Shown in pieces: positions 1-7,244 of a DNA stretch of 12,897 nt. A program made the position numbers and the translations under genes. Below the pieces are notes generated by a model, which saw only the letters and a list, made by a program, of their open reading frames with translations, was not told the origin of the DNA and searched no databases. Each line of letters starts with the position of its first letter. The first letter of the stretch is position 1. The stretch comes from an uncultured Lachnospiraceae bacterium (GTDB taxonomy: Bacteria; Bacillota; Clostridia; Lachnospirales; Lachnospiraceae), in contig UQVK01000106.1 in the NCBI GenBank assembly GCA_900544445.1, positions 1 through 12,897 of the forward strand, written 5' to 3'.

Positions 1-2
1 GG

Positions 3-73
3 CCTCCTTGCGAAGTGCCTTGGGCTGCTTTCCTATCGTAGTTATTGTATCATATGGCCGAAAAGCGAGTAAA
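3..73 (-). promoter_or_regulatory. Possible promoter and ribosome binding site of a divergent gene beyond the left edge
   Basis: Read on the minus strand, TTTACT (68-73) and TACAAT (44-49) are 18 nt apart and resemble a sigma-A promoter. A clear AAGGAGG lies at 3-9, so a minus-strand gene probably starts just outside the window. That gene would be divergent from the metal-efflux operon. The -35 element is imperfect and the gene itself is not visible. The rest of 74-202 holds no gene I can support, only a stem-loop at 167-188. Confidence 0.35.
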
Positions 74-202
74 GCAGGGATTGCCGGCGGCAGGAAATTG
101 TCTGTGCCGCAGCGGGAAACGGCATAAAAGAGAATCCTTATCAACTATATGGCCCGTTTGGAAATTCTTTTTGCCCATTCGGAAAAAGAGCGGGAAAAGG
201 TA

Positions 203-231
203 TTGACGAAAGAGAAAAAGGTGCATATGAT
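203..231 (+). promoter_or_regulatory. Sigma-A promoter of the metal-efflux operon
   Basis: TTGACG (203-208) and TATGAT (226-231) are separated by 17 nt. Each hexamer differs from consensus at one position. The predicted transcription start is near 237-240. The first gene begins at 291, giving a leader of about 50 nt with AAGGAG at 276-281. Confidence 0.75.
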
Positions 232-236
232 AAAAC

Positions 237-264
237 CATCAATTAAATACTTATTTAATTGTTG
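237..264 (+). promoter_or_regulatory. Palindromic operator over the predicted transcription start
   Basis: The arms CAATTAAATA (240-249) and TATTTAATTG (252-261) are perfect inverted repeats around a 2-nt centre. After one mismatch, two more base pairs (237-238 with 263-264) extend the symmetry. The palindrome begins where transcription should start, which suits repressor binding. An ArsR/SmtB- or other metal-sensing repressor is the likely ligand given the genes downstream, but that is inference. No regulator gene for it is inside the window. Confidence 0.55.
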
Positions 265-290
265 AATGAAAAAATAAGGAGAACGGGAAA

Positions 291-509
291 ATGAAGAAAA
301 CCTATAAAATCGATGTGGACTGCGCCAACTGTGCAAATAAGATGGAGGAAGCCGCGAAGAAAACGGCGGGCGTGAAAGATGCGACCGTGAATTTCATGAT
401 GTTGAAGATGATCGTGGAATTTGAAGAGGGGCAGGATCCGAAGGCCGTTATGCCGGAGGTACGCAAAAACTGCAAGAAGGTGGAGGACGACTGCGAGATT
501 TTCCTCTGA
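291..509 (+). CDS. Stand-alone heavy-metal-associated (HMA) domain protein
   Basis: This 72-residue protein is essentially one HMA fold (beta-alpha-beta-beta-alpha-beta). It carries a metal-binding CxxC in DCANCANK near residues 10-17. The DCANCA form is the one seen at the N-terminus of CadA-type Zn/Cd ATPases rather than the GMTCxxC of copper chaperones. Two cysteines near the C-terminus (in KNCKK and DDCEI) could also take part in metal binding. The start is well supported by AAGGAG at 276-281, 9 nt upstream. It is the first gene of an operon whose next gene is a metal ATPase without an HMA domain, so it probably delivers metal to that pump or regulates it. It is cytoplasmic, with no signal peptide. 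A copper chaperone of CopZ type is the less likely alternative. Confidence 0.85.
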   Translation: MKKTYKIDVDCANCANKMEEAAKKTAGVKDATVNFMMLKMIVEFEEGQDPKAVMPEVRKNCKKVEDDCEIFL

Positions 510-530
510 TTGGGAAATGACCCTGCGGAT

Positions 531-558
531 GAATGCCTGCCGGATGCGGTGGGCATTT
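531..558 (+). other. Stem-loop between the HMA gene and the ATPase gene
   Basis: GAATGCC (531-537) pairs with GGCATTT (552-558), and TGCC (538-541) continues the stem with GGTG (548-551) using two G-U pairs. This gives about 11 pairs around a 6-nt loop. No strong T-run follows, so it is not a convincing full terminator. It may protect or process the mRNA so that the two genes are expressed at different levels. Confidence 0.35.
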
Positions 559-635
559 TAGTTCCTGATAGATACCTGATTCGAAGAAACGAGCCGGGGA
601 CAAACAGGAAAAGCAGATGAAAGAGGTAAAAGACC

Positions 636-2522
<1,887 letters not shown>

Positions 2523-2545
2523 AGATTTTTGATAGAAGAAAATAT

Positions 2546-2588
2546 AAAACCCCTGTCTGCGGAGAAAGAACCACAGTCAGGGGTTTTT
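2546..2588. terminator. Bidirectional intrinsic terminator between the ATPase and pse operons
   Basis: AAAACCCCTG (2546-2555) pairs perfectly with CAGGGGTTTT (2578-2587). CTG/CAG pairs continue the stem inside after one mismatch. The T-run on the right serves plus-strand transcripts from the ATPase gene, and the A-run on the left serves minus-strand transcripts from pseI. It lies between two convergent genes, as expected. Confidence 0.88.
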
Positions 2589-2605
2589 CGGAAATTGACC
2601 GGACA

Positions 2606-3661
2606 TCACTTCCCAATCAGCTCCCACCCCATCGGCGTTCCCTTCCTGATCGCGCAGGCCGCTTTTTTCCCCAGAACCTCTTCATAATACATGGTATGCA
2701 GTCCGTTTCCGGGACGGACGGAGCGCACGTTTTCCGGCGTCAGTTCTTCCCCGGCGGCGATGTCCTCCGCCGCGAACAGGGAGCGGCAGTCGCCATGCTC
2801 CACCACCTGCACGGGGGTGAGATGGTAATCGGAGTCGCCCAGCGCCTTTTCCACCGCGCGGATGTTCTTGACCATATCGGCGAATTCCTCCGGTTCCATG
2901 GAGAAGGAGCCGTCCGGGCCGCCGTCCGCACGGCGCAGGGTCAGGTGCTTCTCAATCATCCGGGCGCCGAGGGCAGTGGCGGCGGTGGCCACTGCGCTTC
3001 CCATGGAATGGTCGGACAGGCCGGTGAGACAGCCGAAGGTACGGCCCAGGGTGGGCATCATGTTCAGGTGAATGTCCTCGTAGGGAGTGGGATAAGCGGA
3101 GACGCATTTCATCAGAAGCACATCTTCGTTTCCTTCCTCTCTGCAGACCGCAAGGGCCCGCTCGATGTCCGTAAGGTACGCCACGCCCGTCGCCAGAATC
3201 ACGGGCTTATGGAGGCGGGCGATCCGGCGGATGAGGGGAAGATCGGTGATCTCATAGGAGGCCACCTTGTAGGCGGGCATGTTCATGGAAGCCATGAAGT
3301 CCACCGCCGTAGCGTCAAAGGGGGAGGAAAAGCATTCCAGACCCAGACGGTTCGCCTCCTCCATCAGCTTCGGCTGCCAGTCCCATGGAGTGTAGGCTTC
3401 CTCATACAGCTTGTGAAGCGTGGTGCCGTCCCAGACGGTTCCTTCGTTGATCTGAAAATCCGTGGAATCGCAGTCCAGGGTGATGGTGTCGGCGGTATAG
3501 GTCTGCAGCTTGATGGCGTCCGCTCCGGCCTCCTTCGCGGCATGGATGATTTCAATGGCCCGATTGTAGTCCTGCAGATGGTTGGCAGACATTTCCGCCA
3601 CGATGAAAACGGGGCAGTTTTCTCCTACCCTGCGGGAACCGATGGTAAACTGCTTATTCAT
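2606..3661 (-). CDS. pseI: Pseudaminic acid synthase (NeuB family)
   Basis: This 351-residue protein should condense phosphoenolpyruvate with 2,4-diacetamido-2,4,6-trideoxy-L-altrose to form pseudaminic acid in the cytoplasm. The NeuB barrel occupies about 1-280 and a SAF (antifreeze-like) domain about 290-351. AEMSANH (22-28) and LYEEAYTPWDW (85-95) are typical of PseI; sialic and legionaminic acid synthases instead have an AEIGxNH-like start. H218 in LSDHS and H239 in EKHL match the metal-binding histidines of NeuB. The reading frame is open up to 3709, but ATG at 3661 is the chosen start because AAGGAG (3671-3676) lies 9 nt upstream. This start overlaps the end of the upstream decarboxylase gene by 8 nt, which suggests translational coupling. 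It is the last gene of the operon, followed by the terminator at 2546-2588. Confidence 0.92.
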   Translation of the reverse strand: MNKQFTIGSRRVGENCPVFIVAEMSANHLQDYNRAIEIIHAAKEAGADAIKLQTYTADTITLDCDSTDFQINEGTVWDGTTLHKLYEEAYTPWDWQPKLMEEANRLGLECFSSPFDATAVDFMASMNMPAYKVASYEITDLPLIRRIARLHKPVILATGVAYLTDIERALAVCREEGNEDVLLMKCVSAYPTPYEDIHLNMMPTLGRTFGCLTGLSDHSMGSAVATAATALGARMIEKHLTLRRADGGPDGSFSMEPEEFADMVKNIRAVEKALGDSDYHLTPVQVVEHGDCRSLFAAEDIAAGEELTPENVRSVRPGNGLHTMYYEEVLGKKAACAIRKGTPMGWELIGK

Positions 3662-4871
3662 GAAGCGTGTCTCCTTCCGTGTAATTTTTCTGCATAAATT
3701 CCTCCACATCCCACTGATCCCTGGCCTTGAAAAGGCTGCCGTCCCGCTTCGTCACCCAGACGGGAGGGAAATAGTGAATGAACAGAGGATTCAGGCACAT
3801 GGTGTAGCCGCCGGCGGTATCGTAGATGATCCGGTCCCCTTTTTTCAGGGCGGGGCCGTCCTTGATCTCAAACAGGCGGTCGTATTCCATGCAGGTAAAG
3901 CCCGTCACCCACTGGCTGGGAACCGTCGGGCGGCCCTCCGGCGCGTCCGCGTATTCGATATGGTGCGGATACACATGCCTGGTGACCAGGGGATTCAGGT
4001 TGGTGCGGCTTCCGTCCGTTACCAGAAATACGTGGTTCCGGATGGGCTTTACATCCAGGACGGTGGTGGCGAAGGTGGTGGCGCGGGAGATCAGGCTGAC
4101 GCCAGGCTCTGCGATCAGAACGGTTTCCTTCGGATCGAAAGCGGCACGAAGCTCCCGGCAGATGGCGGGGAAATAGTCCCGGTAGTCGGGCTTGTCGTCC
4201 CGGCCGCCGAAATAGCCGCCGCCCATGTCCACATAGGAAAGATTCAGTTCGTATTCCTGCGCGATTTTCACCGCCGTGCGGGCAAGGGCACCGTAGACGT
4301 TCACCGTACGGGACTGGGTGGAGGAGTGCAGATGCAGGCCGGAAATCTTCACGTTGGGGAGGGGGCGCAGGGAACGGATGACTTCGGCAAGCGCGCCGTT
4401 TTCATAGCAGTAGCCGAAGCGTCCGCCTTCTTCCTCCACCAGAACTTCCTCCGGGCAGAGGGAAGCGATGTCGCAGTTGACCCGAAGCCCTACGGAAAAG
4501 GTCCGGTCGGGGAAGCGGGCGGAAAGCTCCGCAAGCCATGCCGGTTCCTCGCTGGAATCCAGATTCACCAGGCCGCCAGCCAGAAGGATGTCGGTGAAAA
4601 TCTCTTTTTCCTTGATCGGCCCGTTATAGATGATCTGATCGTCCGGAAAGCCCAGCCGCTTTACCAGCCGGTATTCCGTTCCGGAGACGATTTCCGCGTA
4701 AAAACCCTGCTCCTTCATGTAGCAGAGGAGCCAGGGGAGGGAATTGGTCTTGACGGAATAGCCCACGATCCAGTTTCCCCAGTTGTCGGTCAGGGCCTGC
4801 TTTAAAATGGAAACGTCCTTGTCCAGATCCGTTTCCTGAATATGAAAATAGGGGGTATTCAATGCTTGCAA
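3654..4871 (-). CDS. Type III-fold PLP-dependent decarboxylase, substrate unknown
   Basis: This 405-residue protein belongs to the diaminopimelate/ornithine/arginine decarboxylase family. Numbered from the TTG start, the PLP lysine is K41 in GYSVKTN, followed by the HxH of GLHLHSS (180-182), GGG (217-219) for the phosphate, EPG (255-257), and C327 and Y356 near the C-terminus. The region after the catalytic cysteine reads CMEYD, where diaminopimelate decarboxylases have CESxD and ornithine decarboxylases CDxxD. The acidic residue that usually contacts the distal amine is therefore methionine. An ATG start at 4940 is possible but has no ribosome binding site. TTG at 4871 has AGGAAAGG (4880-4887) 8 nt upstream and gives an N-terminus beginning MQALNTPYF that fits the family. 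The gene lies between pseF and pseI and overlaps pseI by 8 nt, so it is probably tied to pseudaminic acid metabolism. LysA itself is less likely. Confidence 0.85.
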   Translation of the reverse strand: MQALNTPYFHIQETDLDKDVSILKQALTDNWGNWIVGYSVKTNSLPWLLCYMKEQGFYAEIVSGTEYRLVKRLGFPDDQIIYNGPIKEKEIFTDILLAGGLVNLDSSEEPAWLAELSARFPDRTFSVGLRVNCDIASLCPEEVLVEEEGGRFGYCYENGALAEVIRSLRPLPNVKISGLHLHSSTQSRTVNVYGALARTAVKIAQEYELNLSYVDMGGGYFGGRDDKPDYRDYFPAICRELRAAFDPKETVLIAEPGVSLISRATTFATTVLDVKPIRNHVFLVTDGSRTNLNPLVTRHVYPHHIEYADAPEGRPTVPSQWVTGFTCMEYDRLFEIKDGPALKKGDRIIYDTAGGYTMCLNPLFIHYFPPVWVTKRDGSLFKARDQWDVEEFMQKNYTEGDTLHE

Positions 4872-4920
4872 GGTGTTGTCCTTTCCTGGTTGCTTGGTTT
4901 TTGCGGGCAGCGGGCCGGGC

Positions 4921-4983
4921 GGACATACGGGCATGTCCATCTGGCGGCTGCCGCAGCCGTTATGTCCCGGGGGACTGCCGGGA
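4921..4983. other. Three consecutive stem-loops in the pseF-decarboxylase gap
   Basis: Three perfect 6-bp inverted repeats sit in a row: GGACAT/ATGTCC (4921-4938), CGGCTG/CAGCCG (4945-4959) and TCCCGG/CCGGGA (4965-4983). They fill most of the 144 nt between pseF and the decarboxylase TTG start. None is followed by a T-run, so they are not ordinary terminators. An RNA processing or stability role is possible. If the ATG at 4940 were the real start, most of the first one would lie in coding sequence. Confidence 0.4.
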
Positions 4984-5015
4984 CCATGATGTTCGGTGGA
5001 GGGCTTTCGCAGCGG

Positions 5016-5738
5016 TTACGCCCCGGCAGAATCCGATGTATGGAGCCTGCGGTATTTCAGCTCTGCGATCTCCCAGTCCTCTTCGGTGTCGATGTCCTGC
5101 ACCTCAAGATCCGTGAGATAGATGGGAACCAGATCCGCCACATCCGTGGTGCCGTCCCGCAGGAAGGCGTCCGTGCGGCAGGCGTAGAACTGTCCGCAGT
5201 CATGATATATTTTCTCCAGATCCTGGGAGCGGGTATTCTGGTACTGGGGGTATTTGCGCCGGACGCGTCCATTCTCCACGATCAGCCCGCGCTGAGGCGG
5301 ATAGGAAAAGGCGACCACGGGCATCACTGACTCCGCCGTATCCAGAAGCGCCATGGCCTCCCGAAGCCGCTGGGCGGTGAGGAAGGGGGCGGTAGGGTAG
5401 AGGCAGCAGAAGCGTTCAAAATGGATTCCCTGCTTTTCATAATCCCGGATCACCTCCAGAATGACATCGTCCGTGGAAGCATAATCCCCGGAGGTGTCCT
5501 GTGAGCGGAGGAAGGGGACTGCGGCGCCCCACTGTCTGGCGACGCGGACGATCTCGTCGTCGTCCGTGGAAACCATCACCTCATCGAAGGCGCCCGATTC
5601 CAGGGCGGCCCGGATGGAATAGGAAAGAATGGGACGGCCGCAGAAATCCCGGATGTTTTTGTGGGGGATGCGCTTGCTTCCGCCCCGGGCCGTGATGATC
5701 GCGACGGCTTTTTTAAACTGTTCTTCTGTTTTTGGCAT
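5016..5738 (-). CDS. pseF: Pseudaminic acid cytidylyltransferase
   Basis: This 240-residue protein should activate pseudaminic acid with CTP to give CMP-pseudaminic acid, the donor for glycosyltransferases. The nucleotide-binding motif ITARGGSKRIPHKN spans about residues 15-28. RPILSYSI (35-42), STDDDEI (57-63) and YPTAPF follow, and this pattern fits PseF better than NeuA. The length is normal for the family. The only plausible start is ATG at 5738. Its ribosome binding site is weak, with an AGG about 12 nt upstream and GGAAAGG further away. It follows pseG after a 98-nt gap that contains a 12-bp perfect palindrome at 5755-5766 but no obvious gene or terminator, so the genes are probably co-transcribed. 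N-acylneuraminate cytidylyltransferase is the alternative reading, made unlikely by the pseG and pseI neighbours. Confidence 0.91.
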   Translation of the reverse strand: MPKTEEQFKKAVAIITARGGSKRIPHKNIRDFCGRPILSYSIRAALESGAFDEVMVSTDDDEIVRVARQWGAAVPFLRSQDTSGDYASTDDVILEVIRDYEKQGIHFERFCCLYPTAPFLTAQRLREAMALLDTAESVMPVVAFSYPPQRGLIVENGRVRRKYPQYQNTRSQDLEKIYHDCGQFYACRTDAFLRDGTTDVADLVPIYLTDLEVQDIDTEEDWEIAELKYRRLHTSDSAGA

Positions 5739-5836
5739 ATCGGAAAACCTGAACCTTTCCGGAAAGCGCCGCGGTTGGAATCACAGGCTTTCCTGTTCTG
5801 TGGATTTTTTCCCTATCAATTCGGTAAGGAAGTGCT

Positions 5837-6913
5837 TTACAACGCAAGGAGTTCCCGGGCGATCCGTTCCGCTCCTCTTCCGTCGATGGCAGCATGCATG
5901 GAACGGGACAGGGCGCTTCTCTGTTGGAGATTTTCCGCCAGAGAAAAAAGGAGGGACAGGAGCCTTTCGGTAAACTCCGGCGTGCTTCGCACGTCTCCCG
6001 CACAGAGGACGCCGGCAAAACGTTCCATATCCCTGGCGCAGGGAAGCTGATTGTCCGCCATCGTGAAGCTGACGGACGGAACGCCTGCGGCGCACAGCTC
6101 GTACAGAGTGGTTCCGGCGGCGGAGACCGCCAGATCACAGGCGCGCATGAGACCGGCCATGTCCTTCACATTTTCATGCAAGATGAGCCGGGGATGAGAT
6201 GCGGCGAGCGTCTGCATCCCTTCCCGGTGCGCGTGCATCGGCCCGGTGAGCACATGAAGGCGCCAGGATGCGCTTTCGGGAGCTGTAAGCAGAGCAGAAG
6301 CCAGCTTTCCCACCACGTTCCAGTCATCTGTCCCTCCTGTGGAGATCAGCACGTTGGCCACCTGCTCACGAAAAACGGGTGTAAGACCGGAAAACTGAGC
6401 GCGCAGCGGAGCGAAGCGACAGCCGAGCAGGGCTTTTCCGGCTTTGGAGTAGAACTGCTCCGGAGGCGCGAAATCATAGTTGATCACCAGGTCCGCCGGA
6501 TAATCGAAGGCGTACAGATCGTCGATGTAAGCAGTCTTTACCATGGAGCGGAGCGCTTCCAGAAAGTCCTGCGTCACAAAGTAGGAATCGATCAGAAGGG
6601 CGGAAAAGCTTTTCTGCTCCGGTCCGTCAGATGCCGGAGAAGGTGCCGGCCCCCGTGTCAGCAGTTGGGTCAGAGCCTTCAGAGCGGTTTCCGGTTTCCG
6701 GTAATCCGCATGGAGAATATGAACCGGAAAGCCGTTCCCTTTCGGAAAGAAGGAAGCGAGAAGATCAGCGGAGGCTTCATCAGAAACGGCGAATTCGGCC
6801 CGCCCGCCAAGCTCCCGTAACGCGCACGCAACAGAAAGACAGCGCATGAGATGCCCTGTCGCAATGTCCGTATTGCCGTCTGCGTAGATTAGAATGGTTC
6901 TGCCTCTCTTCAT
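5837..6913 (-). CDS. pseG: UDP-2,4-diacetamido-2,4,6-trideoxy-beta-L-altropyranose hydrolase
   Basis: This 358-residue protein should remove UDP from the altrose intermediate, the step before PseI. It has a GT-B fold like MurG. The N-terminal motif ATGHLMRCL places the catalytic histidine at H21, matching the GxGHxxR motif of PseG, although the usual first glycine is alanine here. STGGTDDWN in the middle and SAAGTTLYELCAAGVPSV near the C-terminus are the nucleotide-sugar binding signatures of this family. The start at 6913 is supported by AGGAAGGA (6917-6924). It is the first gene of the pse operon, about 93 nt downstream of the predicted transcription start. PseB, PseC and PseH, which would make its substrate, are not encoded in this window. 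Confidence 0.9.
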   Translation of the reverse strand: MKRGRTILIYADGNTDIATGHLMRCLSVACALRELGGRAEFAVSDEASADLLASFFPKGNGFPVHILHADYRKPETALKALTQLLTRGPAPSPASDGPEQKSFSALLIDSYFVTQDFLEALRSMVKTAYIDDLYAFDYPADLVINYDFAPPEQFYSKAGKALLGCRFAPLRAQFSGLTPVFREQVANVLISTGGTDDWNVVGKLASALLTAPESASWRLHVLTGPMHAHREGMQTLAASHPRLILHENVKDMAGLMRACDLAVSAAGTTLYELCAAGVPSVSFTMADNQLPCARDMERFAGVLCAGDVRSTPEFTERLLSLLFSLAENLQQRSALSRSMHAAIDGRGAERIARELLAL

Positions 6914-6937
6914 GAATCCTTCCTTTGTGATGATATA

Positions 6938-6966
6938 CGGGAGACGGATGTTTCCGAAAGCTCCCG
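6938..6966 (-). promoter_or_regulatory. Nested stem-loop in the pse operon leader
   Basis: CGGGAG (6938-6943) pairs with CTCCCG (6961-6966), and inside it CGGA (6945-6948) pairs with TCCG (6953-6956) around a 4-nt loop. It lies in the predicted 5' leader of pseG, about 14 nt upstream of the ribosome binding site. It matches no riboswitch class I recognise. Control of leader stability or translation is a guess. Confidence 0.4.
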
Positions 6967-7013
6967 CTTCGTATCTAAAGATAAAATCATACCGGATTAC
7001 GCTGTGCGCAATT

Positions 7014-7043
7014 ATTATACTATGCGGGCAGTGGAGAAAGCAA
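7014..7043 (-). promoter_or_regulatory. Sigma-A promoter of the pse operon
   Basis: On the minus strand TTGCTT (7038-7043) and a perfect TATAAT (7014-7019) are 18 nt apart. The predicted transcription start is near 7007, leaving a leader of about 93 nt before pseG. Confidence 0.65.
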
Positions 7044-7062
7044 TGTTACAGGAGTTATTTCT

Positions 7063-7093
7063 TTTATTTTCAGGAATGCGTTCCTGAAATAAA
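7063..7093. other. Long stem-loop upstream of the pse promoter
   Basis: TTTCAGGAA (7068-7076) and TTCCTGAAA (7081-7089) form a perfect 9-bp stem around a 4-nt loop. TTTA (7063-7066) and TAAA (7090-7093) extend it after one bulged base. Neither strand has a T-run after the stem, so a simple terminator is doubtful. It lies about 20 nt upstream of the pse -35 element and may be an operator or act in egsA read-through. A second 7-bp hairpin is at 7137-7153. Confidence 0.4.
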
Positions 7094-7189
7094 TACAGGG
7101 AAAATATAAGGTTCACATAAGGGGGCGTAAGGCAGAACTGTCAGGATGACAGTAAGAAAAAAGAAAAAGAATTCAGGAAAGGAGATCGT

Positions 7190-7235
7190 ATGGAAATAAA
7201 CGGCGGGACGGAAACGGAAAACCTCCGGCCCGCCG
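7190..7235 (-). terminator. Probable intrinsic terminator of egsA
   Basis: On the minus strand CGGCGGG (7229-7235) pairs with CCCGCCG (7201-7207), with a small CGGA/TCCG stem inside. The tail is T-rich (TTTATTTCC, 7192-7200). It begins 9 nt after the egsA stop codon. The T-run is interrupted, so termination may be partial. Confidence 0.6.
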
Positions 7236-7244
7236 GACTTCGAA

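Noticed and set aside
167..188. Stem-loop CTTTTTGCC/GGAAAAAG upstream of the metal operon as a terminator
   Set aside because: The stem has a bulge, no T-run follows on either strand, and no gene ends next to it.
145..336. 63-codon minus-strand open frame over the metal operon promoter
   Set aside because: It covers the promoter, operator and start of the HMA gene, has low-complexity Ser/Phe/Arg content and no ribosome binding site that I can see.
2606..3661. Reading the synthase as N-acetylneuraminate or legionaminate synthase
   Set aside because: AEMSANH and LYEEAYTPWDW are PseI features, and pseG is in the same operon.
3582..4805. 407-codon plus-strand open frame antisense to the decarboxylase
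   Set aside because: No ribosome binding site of note and no domain; it mirrors the codon periodicity of the conserved gene on the other strand.
5894..6820. 308-codon plus-strand open frame antisense to pseG
   Set aside because: The opposite strand encodes all PseG motifs; this translation has none.
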